Shown in pieces: positions 23,973 through 33,160 of a DNA stretch of 64,000 nt. The DNA comes from Euptelea pleiosperma. Taxonomy: Eukaryota; Streptophyta; Magnoliopsida; Ranunculales; Eupteleaceae. Made by a program: the position numbers and the translations under genes. The notes beneath the pieces are model-generated. The model ran no database searches, was not told the DNA's origin, and worked only from the letters and a program-made list of their open reading frames with translations. Position 1 is the stretch's first letter; every line of letters begins with the position of its first letter. The stretch lies in the NCBI GenBank assembly GCA_035048495.1, contig CM068553.1, forward strand, positions 1,867,259 through 1,931,258, given 5' to 3'.

Positions 23973-24220
23973 CAAGGTTTTAAAAGGTCCATTCGGACAC
24001 TTAACATGACTGTTACCGTTGTCCGTTATAACAGGTCATATCTGAATAAAAAAATAAAGGTCAAAATTTTTTATTTTTAATATATTTTTTAAAAACCCTC
24101 GATAACAACAAAATAACAGATATATAGCAGCTGTTAAAACGCTAAGCCCATTGTTTTTTTGAGTTTTGGGTGTTATTTTCTAAATAAAAACGGCTGTTAT
24201 AACGTTTTTTATAAACCTAG
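23973..24220. mobile_element. hAT-like MITE (CAAGGTTTAAA family)
   Basis: It starts CAAGGTTTTAAAAGG and ends TATAAACCTAG. The flanking 8-mers TTTTTGGA and ATTATGGA match at 6 of 8. The interior has CCGTTATAAC words. An older copy than those with perfect TSDs. Confidence 0.6.
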
Positions 24221-24368
24221 ATTATGGAAACATCTCGCATGAGAAGCTCCATTTCCCATAATATGCTTAACATGCTACATGCCATACGTCATGCCGTCGA
24301 TACAATTTTGCATGGAAAACCATAGTTTTCTGGTTGGCAATTGGTTCACCAGAATTTTCAAGCATTTA

Positions 24369-24871
24369 GGGCATGTTTGGTACGTGAGAAAAAGAGTTCC
24401 GACGGCGAATATTTAGCTAGGCAAATATTATCTTGGCTAAATATTTGCTCATGGCAATATTTAACAATGTTTGGTACGTGTACGAGCTAGCTCACTTCAG
24501 CTTACTTCATTTTCTTTCAATTTGAGTGGGTCCCACAATCAAAGTAAGTCAAAAATAGGTTGGGCGAGTGCGGGAACCACATATTATGTCAAAGAATAAA
24601 AAAAATTCATTTTTATCTTTTTTATATATTAAAAAATTAATTTTTATTGAAAATAGTGATTTTCCTCACCAAGGCATAATCGGCGTGAAAATATTTTCAC
24701 AGGGGGGGGGGGGGGGGGGGGTGTGATCAAATGTTTTCCCGCCGTGGAGGGCAAATATGTGGGCCCGGCTAAATATTCGCCGAGGGTGAGTGGCTGCCAA
24801 ACGCAGCCAGACGAATATTTGCGCGGCTAAATATTTTATTTGCCCGCCGCAGTGCGTTACGAAACAGGCCC
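24369..24871. mobile_element. Probable Tourist/hAT-type MITE with poly-G run
   Basis: The ends GGGCATGTTTGGTACGTG and the inverse of ACGAAACAGGCCC are imperfectly complementary. Flanking triplets are TTA and GTA, so a TTA TSD is possible but not exact. The interior repeats GGCTAAATATTTGC and its inverse. A run of 20 G lies at 24702-24721. Confidence 0.5.
24702..24721 (+). repeat. G20 homopolymer
   Basis: Twenty consecutive G residues between ATTTTCACA and TGTGATC. Its length in the true genome is uncertain because such runs are error-prone. Confidence 0.9.
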
Positions 24872-25225
24872 GTAATTAAAAATTAGGGGGTGTTTGGCTA
24901 TTTAATTATTTTATTAAAGTGATTCAAATTGATTGATGTTGATACTAGGTGGGGCAGTAGTGGGGTCATTTTGCATTGATATTACTGACCAGCGTTATGA
25001 TCCATATAGCTATGCATGGTCCATCGAGGAGTGAACGAGAACAATCGCGACATATTAACGACCAATATCGATCGAACAAGAACTATCTCAGCCGGCACAT
25101 CTTAAATACCATTTATTTAAAGAAGAATGAGATGCAGGCTATTAAGGATGGCTGCGATTTGCCGCTATATTGATTGATGCCTTATCAAGCCTTAGATCGT
25201 TTCTTTCAACAAACTTGGCAGATCA

Positions 25226-25395
25226 TAGTTTTTGTGAAAACGGCCGTTAAATCCGTTTAATTTCCTCTTTTTTTTCTTTCATTTTTTTTCATTTTTCCAT
25301 TTTTGCCCCTGACCGTTTCAATCCGTTTTAACTGCCGTTTAAACGGTAACACCCCCAGTCGTTTAACCGTTAAAACGGCCTCCTTTAAACCTTGA
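25226..25395. mobile_element. hAT-like MITE, degraded copy
   Basis: AAACGGCCGTTAAATCCG at the left and TTAAAACGGCCTCCTTTAAACCTTG at the right match the family; the left terminus is eroded (CATAGTTTTTG) and the flanks do not match each other. Confidence 0.55.
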
Positions 25396-25779
25396 ATAGG
25401 ACTAACTCCAAACAGATTTTTCATTTTCCAGTTGCAGCGCCAGATTGTCAAGTCATATGGGAAAGGCACAATGAGCAACATAATTAAAGTCCGCCATTGT
25501 TGAACCAGATTGAAAACGAAAGGATCGATGACAGCGCGCGAAGTAGTTCGAATTTAAATGTTACGTACCAACTGTACGTGTTATTAGATATATATGACCT
25601 GGTTAGCGACAGTAATCGATCCACATGGTTCACAATTCGCCACATGTTTTCGAGAAATCGAGGCTATAACTCGCTAAATTGGGAAGTGATGCTGTCATAT
25701 TGATCCTCCTCAAAACGACAGCAAAAAATGGGGATGCTGTCATATAATCCGATTCAGGAATCCACTTGTTGACACCATA

Positions 25780-25895
25780 TACTGGTACCTGAACTGAAAT
25801 TGACCCGTTGACACGTTACACTGGTGCCTGAACTGAAATTGACCCGTTGACACGTTACACTGGTGCCTGAACTGAAATTGACCCGTTGACACTGG
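25780..25895 (+). repeat. 39-bp tandem repeat, about three copies
   Basis: The unit contains GAACTGAAATTGACCCGTTG and begins at 25791, 25830 and 25869, an exact 39-bp spacing. The copies are nearly identical. A 72-codon minus-strand frame over it is only a repeat product. Confidence 0.9.
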
Positions 25896-25972
25896 TAATC
25901 GGCATGTTGACACCCCCCTCGGAGGGGCGGAGGATATAAAAGGTTACCCTTTCTCCTATTTCTACCATCCAT

Positions 25973-25976
<4 letters not shown>

Positions 25977-26012
<36 letters not shown>
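25977..26012 (+). repeat. (GA)n microsatellite
   Basis: A pure GA run of about 18 units. Confidence 0.95.
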
Positions 26013-26017
<5 letters not shown>

Positions 26018-26244
26018 TTTGATAATAGCTGCATATATGGTTACAAAGCAGTGCAACCCATGAGACAACAATCCAATTTGAAATGGAAAATATCATTTAC
26101 AGCAGATTATATGGAGAAAAACAAAATCACTAGGGCCCTGTGTGGTGATCACAGAAAAGTTTTCTAAGATGGGGTTTATAAGTCAAAATGAGTTGACACA
26201 GAAATTTTTATGAACAATTACGGGTGGAAGAATCATTTGTAGAG

Positions 26245-26645
26245 GGGTCGGGCTCCAGTTACCGCCCTAAAATGACAGGCTCCGGTTACAGGACACAATA
26301 TGAGACAAGTGGCATACACTTATAGGACTCTGACCGTATGGATTTTTGGCCAATCCCTAGCTGAACCTACAAACCAAATATCAGCCAGATTAGTGATTTC
26401 TAGACGTTGAATCTTTGTACCTCAAATACTGCTCATCAAATTCCCACAGTTGAGATCAATCCATGAAAATAAGTCCAATCCAACGCCTATTAATCACTAA
26501 TCAGGCATATTTTTGGTTTCTAGGTCCACTTAGGGATTGGACAAACATCCATACGGTCATAGTCCTCTAATAGTGTGCCACGTGGCTCATATTGTGTCCT
26601 GTAACTGGAGCCTGTCATTTTTGGGCGTTAACGGGAGCCTGAGCC
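26245..26645. mobile_element. Mutator-like foldback MITE, complete copy
   Basis: The ends are GGGTCGGGCTCCAGTT and the inverse of AACGGGAGCCTGAGCC. A perfect 9-bp TSD TTTGTAGAG lies at 26236-26244 and 26646-26654. The inverted repeats extend inward past ACAGGACACAATATGAG and GACCGTATGGATTTTTGG. Its outer termini differ from those of the copy at 1328 while the inner arm is shared, so end sequences vary within the family. It lies downstream of the ERF gene's stop codon. Confidence 0.85.
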
Positions 26646-26766
26646 TTTGTAGAGAACCTTTCTAATGGCAACCAAACAGGGCCGACAAAGTACACACTTA
26701 CACCGAACCTGATGAGTATCATAGAGAAAAAAAAGAGTTGTCAAACACCTAGTCTTGTCGCGTACA

Positions 26767-27363
26767 TTAGAGACCTGTCATGTGCTTCTGAGCTGCTGCT
26801 GTTCCACCATCCATACACGCGGCATCACCAGAACACGTCCAGCTACACAACTCCGTCTCCAGTAAATACTCCATCCCCGTCTCCGACAAAACCTCTCTCC
26901 CACCGTTCATCAACTCCGGCAACTCAATCTCATCCCAGAAATCATCCCCATCATGGCCGTCTGATTTCTCATTCTTCTTCTTCTTCTTCTTCTTCGACAT
27001 CACTGCCTTCGCTGCCGCGGCCGCTGCTTCCTGAATATCCCTAGCCGTACAAGTGGACGGACGAGGGAGCATATTAACTTCTTCAGGGAAATTCAGTAGA
27101 GCTTTACATCCTTTGAGACAATATGCCGCTACGTCGTAAGCCGTAGCGGCCATCTCCGGCGTCGGAAACGAGCCTAGCCATATTCTAGACTTCTTTCGTG
27201 GCTCCCGGATTTCTGACACCCATTTGCCCCACCGCCGTTTTCTGACGCCTCTGTATACAGGATGCCTCGTACCTCCGCCTTTGACGTCATATTTCCGTCG
27301 AGTCACTCCGGTGGCTTCCGGTGACGTCGTTAGATCCTCTGCATATGGTGGTGGTTGCTCCAT
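26767..27363 (-). CDS. AP2/ERF transcription factor, DREB subfamily
   Basis: An intronless gene encoding 198 residues, a usual size for small DREB proteins. One AP2 domain (about residues 37-94) runs from [12 protein letters not shown] through [17 protein letters not shown] to LNFPEE. The DREB-diagnostic Val (position 14 of the domain, V49) and Glu (position 19, E54) are both present, so it should bind DRE/CRT-type GCC-like elements in the nucleus. After the domain come an Ala run and a Lys-rich tract (residues about 127-134, a likely nuclear signal), then an acidic [10 protein letters not shown] motif reminiscent of group III/A-4 (TINY-like) members. Assignment to A-4 rather than A-5 is tentative. 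The start is the ATG at 27363; no upstream in-frame ATG is preferred. A TATATA sequence lies about 100 bp upstream. Confidence 0.92.
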   Translation of the reverse strand: MEQPPPYAEDLTTSPEATGVTRRKYDVKGGGTRHPVYRGVRKRRWGKWVSEIREPRKKSRIWLGSFPTPEMAATAYDVAAYCLKGCKALLNFPEEVNMLPRPSTCTARDIQEAAAAAAKAVMSKKKKKKKNEKSDGHDGDDFWDEIELPELMNGGREVLSETGMEYLLETELCSWTCSGDAACMDGGTAAAQKHMTGL

Positions 27364-27461
27364 TCACAGAGAACAGTTGCTTGGTACTGTTCTAACCGTT
27401 AAAATTTATAAGACGTACAAGTGATGGGTGATAATACAAAAATGCCCTCGAGGGAAGTGGC

Positions 27462-27469
27462 GTATATAA
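27462..27469 (-). promoter_or_regulatory. Candidate TATA box of the ERF gene
   Basis: TTTATATA on the minus strand, about 100 bp upstream of the ATG. The spacing is right for a plant core promoter, but the motif is AT-rich and readable on either strand. Confidence 0.35.
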
Positions 27470-27730
27470 ATGTTGTGGGGGGGCTGGGAGATGCTACGGG
27501 CCTACGGCAAGTCGATCATAATGACTAAATTATCCTTTTACTTAAATTTACTGTCGGGTTTGCTTTTGGCATAAGACGGTTGGACGATTCGACCCGCAGA
27601 AGGAGCGGTCCAAGTAAAAAAAGACCACACGTTGAGGTGGGGTCCACATCACTTTTAATGTAGAGAGCGCATATTCACACACCCCATTTCCTATCCCGCC
27701 GACCCCAAAAAGAGAGATCTCTCTCTCTCT

Positions 27731-28063
27731 AAAACTTGGCTGATCGGTGACAGTCGCTGACCGCCTACAAAATGAGCCATGTGGCATATTTTTAGAGGAC
27801 ACTGACCGTATGGATGTTTGGCCAATCCCTACGTGGACCTACAAACCAAAAATCAACTTGATTAGTGATTTTCAAGCGACTATTAGTTGGGGTAAAAGAT
27901 CGACAGGTTTGAAATCAATAATCAGGCTGATTTATGGTTCGTAGGTCCAACTAGGGATTGGCCAAACATCCATAAGGTCAGTGTCCTTTAAAAATATGCC
28001 GCGTGGCTCATTGTTTGATTGGTCAGTGTCAATGACATTGCGGGTCAGCCAAGTTTTACTCGT
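27731..28063. mobile_element. Mutator-like foldback MITE
   Basis: AAAACTTGGCTGA at the left mirrors TCAGCCAAGTTTTACTC at the right, and the inner arms carry GAGGACACTGACCGTATGG and its inverse. The left terminus seems to have lost its GAGT. It lies about 370 bp upstream of the ERF start codon, in the promoter region. Confidence 0.7.
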
Positions 28064-28174
28064 TTTAGAGAGAACTCTCTCGTTATGGGGTGTGCCCCAA
28101 CCAGGAGCCCGCCCCGACAGGAAATGGGGTGGGCAGATATGAGCTCCCTACTCTTTTAAAACGTGTGGGCCCAC

Positions 28175-28588
28175 CAAGGTTTTAAATGGATCGTTATAAC
28201 GGGTCCAGGGGGGATAACCATTATTTCTTCTGTTATAACACCTCAATATTTTAACCGACAATAACAAAAAAATTAACATAAAATAATAGAATAAAAAAAT
28301 ATTCTAATGATATTCATAAATAATGGCCATTATATATCCTAACGGGTTCATAATGGATTTAACGGCAGTTATTTTGTGCGAATTTATAACGGATATAAAT
28401 TTGAAATTTAAAATTGAAAAATAACAGAATATAACAGCAAAAATGAAAATAACAGATGTTTTATTTTAAAATGTTATAAAAAATAACGGATGATATATAT
28501 ATATCCATTATTATAATGGTTATAATGGGATAACATTAAATTAGAAATAAAATAACGGGATCAGATCACGGCCAATTTTTAAACCATG
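28175..28588. mobile_element. hAT-like MITE (CAAGGTTTAAA family)
   Basis: It starts CAAGGTTTTAAATGG and ends TTTTTAAACCATG. The flanking 8-mers GGGCCCAC and GACCCCAC match at 6 of 8. The interior is AT-rich with AACGG/ATAACGG words. Confidence 0.65.
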
Positions 28589-28894
28589 GACCCCACTTCA
28601 AAATGTGATCTTGATCACCGCATTGATATATTGTCCAGGCAATTTTTCTTGTCTTTTGCGGGTTGCATCTGTGGATTTGCATGCTTGCACTCTTTTTTTT
28701 TTCGTTTGCTTTGTTTCTTATGTTTTGGAAAGGAGGAACTGGTTCCTATCAGGTTATGGTTTCACTTATTTGAGAATTGGAACTCGAATTGATAGGAACC
28801 AGAACCAACCTATGTTATTGCGTTCTGGTTCCGGGACCTTTGGTAACTGAACTAGGACCCACCAGGTGTCAAGAGGGTGAAGAAAAAGTAGAAC

Positions 28895-29010
28895 TTTGCT
28901 GACGGATGTCTGTCATCAACGTTAATGACAGACCATGTGGCATACTCTTAGAGATCGCTAACCATATGGATGTTTGACCCGACTCTAGGTGGACTTACAA
29001 ATTTCTTTTG
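28895..29010. mobile_element. Mutator-like foldback MITE, left half only
   Basis: GTCATCAACGTTAATGACAG, then CACTCTTAGAGATCGCTAACC and GATGTTTGACCCGACTCTAGG. The copy stops abruptly at about 29010 without its inverse half. Confidence 0.55.
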
Positions 29011-29378
29011 CATACCAGGGGGTAATACTAAATTACCTATAAAATTTTTACCAACCTTTCCTAACAATAAAAAAAAAAAAAATCAAGTAATTTACCAACC
29101 CAACTAACCTAATCAGTTTGGGCTCGAGTTATAGCACTAAATCCACACGACCTGGCAAACTGGAACTGTATTTGTACTCTCATAAAAATACTTAAGGAAA
29201 TTCGGCCCCTTAGATCTACAAAGTTCCACTATCATTTGTACTTGTCAAGATGGTTGAGAATCGAAAAAAAAACCCAATCTTCGTGTCAATTTTATAGAAA
29301 AAGTAGGGCTCATTTCATCATTTGGGTTGCTTAACAATCTTTTCAGTGGCTAAGGGTATTCCTCGTTGGGAAAATTAA

Positions 29379-29790
29379 TTTGCACCCCGCAAATTGTGAA
29401 AGCACCTCAAGTAAAATTTTGCTTACTGTCACGATGACCGCCTCTTATAACTGCCTATAATAAGAGCTATGTGGCACACTTTTAGAGGACACTGACCGTA
29501 TGGCTAATTCATAAATGGGCCTACAACTAAAAATGAGCATGATCACTGATTTATAAGCACTGGATTTGAGTCATTTTCACGGGTTGATTTTAACCGTAGG
29601 AGTTTGAAATCACCAATCAGGTTGATTTGTGGTTTGTAGGCTTGTCTAGGGATTGGCCAAACATCCATACGGTCAGAGTACATCCTCTAAAAATGCGCCA
29701 CATGGCTCATATTGTGGGCAATCATGGGGTAGTCATTGTGGGATTTCAGCGAAGTTTTACTCGGGTGCTTTCACAATTTGTGGGTGCAAA
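29379..29790. mobile_element. Mutator-like foldback MITE with extended inverted ends
   Basis: The inverted repeat reaches beyond the usual GAGTAAAAC end: TTTGCACCCCGCAAATTGTG at the left mirrors CACAATTTGTGGGTGCAAA at the right, followed inward by AAGCACC and AGTAAAA. No matching 9-bp flanks were found, so these outer arms may belong to an older element into which the MITE inserted. Confidence 0.65.
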
Positions 29791-29820
29791 TCATGGGGTA
29801 GGATAACACTTTATTTTTAG

Positions 29821-29900
29821 TAGTTAAGCTTGTTTTCAAAGAGATCGGTAACTTGGTAACGACGGGTTTTGAACCCAGGTCTATGGGTTCAAAACCCATG
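29821..29900 (-). mobile_element. tRNA-derived SINE fragment
   Basis: Read on the minus strand it contains ATAGACCTGGGTTCAAAACC and then ACCGATCTCTTTGAAAACA, matching the body of the plus-strand copy at 44925-45040. The GGTTCAAAACC word is a Pol III B box. The A-box end is missing. Confidence 0.6.
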
Positions 29901-30066
29901 AAAATAACTTCAATCTAACACTAGGAAATCACTAATCAGGCTGACTATTGGTTTGCAGGTCCACAGGGACTGGCCAAACATCCACACGGTCATCGCCCTC
30001 TTATAGTGTGCCACGTGGCTCATATTGTGGGTTGTGACCGGCCATCTTGTGACAGAAGTTTTACTC
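29895..30066. mobile_element. Mutator-like foldback MITE, right half
   Basis: TCACTAATCAGGCTGAC, GGCCAAACATCCACACGGTC, GTGCCACGTGGCTCATATTG, ending GAAGTTTTACTC. Its left half is replaced by the SINE remnant. Confidence 0.6.
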
Positions 30067-30341
30067 CATTTTTGCCAACCAAACCAACTCATCCACTTGC
30101 AGGGTTTTAAAGCACACGGACGACAATGAGAGTGCACTCGATTTTGCTATGTGGTTGCTGAAGAGGCAGTAATGGTAATACCGTAATAGGTTCACGTGCA
30201 CCACCTAACCTACTCGTTGACGTTTTGTAATCAAGATTCAAGACATCAAGTTGTCCCAGATGATCGTGATCTACCACCCTCTGTCGCTCCCGATTGATCT
30301 TGACCGTGAAAGTAGGAAGGTTGATGGAAGGAGAGTACCTA

Positions 30342-30641
30342 CCCATCATTTCCTACCTAAAACAGTATACATCGCAACGTTGGACGTGAGTAAATTAACG
30401 GCGCTTTTGGAGGAAAAAGCAGAGTAAAACTTCGGTCACAGTGCGTGGCGACTGAAGCCGGTCACAGCCCACAATACGAGCCACGTGGAACCCCATCATT
30501 TCCTACCTAAAACAGTATACATCGCAACGTTGGACGTGAGTAAATTAACGGCGCTTTTGGAGGAAAAAGCAGAGTAAAACTTCGGTCACAGTGCGTGGCG
30601 ACTGAAGCCGGTCACAGCCCACAATACGAGCCACGTGGAAC
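30342..30641 (+). repeat. Exact 150-bp tandem duplication
   Basis: The 150 bases from 30342 to 30491 (beginning CCCATCATTTCCTACC, ending CCACGTGGAAC) are repeated base for base at 30492-30641. The unit spans the junction between flanking DNA and the left end of a Mutator-like MITE, so the MITE end itself is present twice. Confidence 0.95.
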
Positions 30642-30897
30642 ACTATTAGAAGACGCTGACCGTATGGATGTTTGGCCAGCCCTCGGTGTACCTGCACCAA
30701 AATAGCTCTTAATAATGCTCAAACTCCTACGGTTAAAATCAACCCATGAAATTAACATCAATCCAACGCTTATAAATCAATGATCAGGTGGTTTGTACGT
30801 CCACCTAGTGATTGGCCAAACATCCATACGGTCAGCGTCCACTAATAATGTACCACGTGGCTCGTATTGTGGGCTGTTTCTCAGTCACCACGCTAAA
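30572..30897. mobile_element. Mutator-like foldback MITE
   Basis: GAGTAAAACTTCGGTCACAG at the left, GGCTCGTATTGTGGGCTG near the right end, with GACCGTATGGATGTTTGGCC and its inverse inside. The left 70 bp is duplicated upstream by the 150-bp tandem repeat (first copy from about 30422). The right terminus is degraded. Confidence 0.65.
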
Positions 30898-31662
30898 TGG
30901 CAAGGTGTGTCAAACATGTATCAAAGTAGGCCCCACAACTCATATGTAAGTTTAGTACACATGGAGGTGAACATCTCAACCCATGTGTGACTATTGCTTT
31001 TAAACCCAATTTTTGCGACACCCGGACTCATATGAATGTATAACAATATACATACATGTGCCATACACCTATTGCGGATATGCGCGAACCAAACAGACCC
31101 TAACATCTTAACGGTCGAGCTGCCCGCAATTGTCTGAACTCGAAAATAAGTACATGGATCTGTATCCAACCCATTTTCATTTGGATCACATCTCAACGGT
31201 TGAATGAAACATGTTAAATAAGAATTTGAATCGGGGTGAATCTTGGGTTTGACCAGTGGCGGAGCCAGGGAGGGGCCAAGGGGGGCACGTGCCCCCCTCA
31301 ACTTTCAAAATCCTTTACAATATTTTTAATTCCACCCCCTTAAATTTTAATCCTTCCGTTGAAGTGCCCCCCCTTCAAATTTTAATCCTTTTTGCACTCT
31401 TCCTCTCATGCGTGGATTTCAAGAATCCAACGGTAGTTTAAAGCAAACCACCCTTGGATTCTCGGAAATCTACACTCAAGAAGACGAGTGAAATTACGAG
31501 TGCAAAAAGGCGTCCCTGTGACCTATTACTTTTTCCACTAACCAAAGAAAAATTTTGATCCACTTTTTTGAACCGGGTGTCCAGGCCACACCTAAAAATG
31601 AAATGTGGCAGACCATAGAGATCCATGACCGTATTGATATTTGAATCATCCCTAGTTGGAAC

Positions 31663-31951
31663 CAAGATTTAAAAGTGAGCGTTATAACAGTATAACGGTA
31701 CTCTGGGGGCGTTACCATTCTTTCCGTTATAACGGCCGTTATATTATAACAAAAAAAAGGCTTAACGGAAAAACAGAAAAAAGGACGCTGAAATTCAAAT
31801 TTTGAATTTTGAAATTTGAATTTCAATAATGAAAAACAACTGAAAAAACAGTCGTATAACGAAAATAACGGGGAAAAATGGCTATTATTTTCTGGGCATA
31901 ACGTAACGGGGTAGGTCCGAATCCGTTATAATGGCCGATTTTTAAACCTTG
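31663..31951. mobile_element. hAT-like MITE (CAAGGTTTAAA family), nested
   Basis: It starts CAAGATTTAAAA and ends TTTTTAAACCTTG, with a perfect 8-bp TSD GTTGGAAC (31655-31662, 31952-31959). The TSD interrupts the wording CCTAGTTGGAACTGCAAATT of a foldback MITE (flanks about 31605-31662 and 31952-32095), so this insertion is younger than that MITE. Confidence 0.85.
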
Positions 31952-32329
31952 GTTGGAACTGCAAATTAAACCAAAAATCAGCTTAATTAAAGGTTTCTAA
32001 CCGTTGGGTACTGAGATCCAACGCTTAGAAAATACTATTCAGGCTAAATTTGGGTATGCAGCTCCACCTAAAAATGTTTCAAACATCCCATAGATCTCCA
32101 AGAGGAGAAAATTTTTTAAGCGGCCGGATATTTGAAGTGGTGATCTGTGCCCAATGATCCCCGCCACATTTGCCCATGGTAACTTTTTCAAAAAGTTTTT
32201 TTTTAAAACCAAATCCTAAACCCAGGCATACGTAGCGCGTGATCATTGGGAACAGGATGGCCCATTCAAAAATCGCCACGCTTCAAAAAAAATTCTCCTC
32301 TGGGAATATCCCACGTGACATTTTAAGTG

Positions 32330-32556
32330 CGACCTGGATGCTAGACGTTATCGTTTTTTCCGTTACAACGTCCGCTATAAGGATTGTAACACACGAGGCC
32401 GAACACGGAACATATAACTGCGTCAAAATTCAAAATTCAAATGTTCAATAAACTTCATAACGGAAATTTATTAAAATAATGGACGTTACACCAAAAATAA
32501 CTGCCGTTAGGGAGGTCCGAATCCGTTATAACGGCCGTTTTTTAAAACCATGATCC
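32330..32556. mobile_element. hAT-like MITE, left-truncated
   Basis: GAGGTCCGAATCCGTTATAA followed by CGGCCGTTTTTTAAAACCATG is the right end of the family; CGTTATCGTTTTTTCCGTTAC marks the surviving left part. No left terminus or TSD was found. It ends about 600 bp upstream of the NRP gene start. Confidence 0.6.
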
Positions 32557-33070
32557 AAGATTCCAAATATCTATCATCTACACGTGTAAAATTGTCGGCA
32601 AGTTTATAGAGATCAAAGACAAATCAGCAGGAGAATAAATATCGATTCTAGAGGACGGGCCCACAGAATATTCCTTATCAAAATCTATGGGTCCCGCTTT
32701 ATTGTATAGGTGGCGAGCAACTCGTGTAGTAGGCAGACATCCTTTTTTAATGGGTGGCTAAAATAACGCCACTCGCCACGCCTGACGCCTCCCCTCGCAT
32801 CGACCTTTCTCTTAGTAGCTAAGCAAAGGAAGTGGGGACGAAAACTGACGAAGTCCATTCTAGACCTTCTAGATGATGTGGAAAGTAGAACCCCATCTCT
32901 ACATCTCCCTCCAGAAAAACGCGTTTTTTGTCTTCGTCATCGCCCATCTACTACTCCCATTTTCAATTTGTTTTTTTTTTCCACTTTTGATTCTCCGCTT
33001 TGACAAATCTACACGTTTTCTTCCCCTCCCTTTCCTCGAAATTTCCTTCTCTTCCTTCACCAAATATCTT

Positions 33071-33077
33071 TATAAAC
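33071..33077 (+). promoter_or_regulatory. Candidate TATA box of the NRP-type gene
   Basis: TATAAAC in a T/C-rich context, 84 bp before the ATG at 33161. The position is typical for a plant core promoter with a short leader. Confidence 0.55.
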
Positions 33078-33160
33078 CCCTCTTTTCTCTGGATCATTTA
33101 GTCTTTGCTTGCTCTCTCTTTCCTACAATATAGAAATCGAAGATCAAAAAATCAAAGAAG

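Noticed and set aside
25780..25895. CRISPR-like array
   Set aside because: The 39-bp units are contiguous without spacers, and the DNA is plant nuclear; it is a plain tandem repeat.
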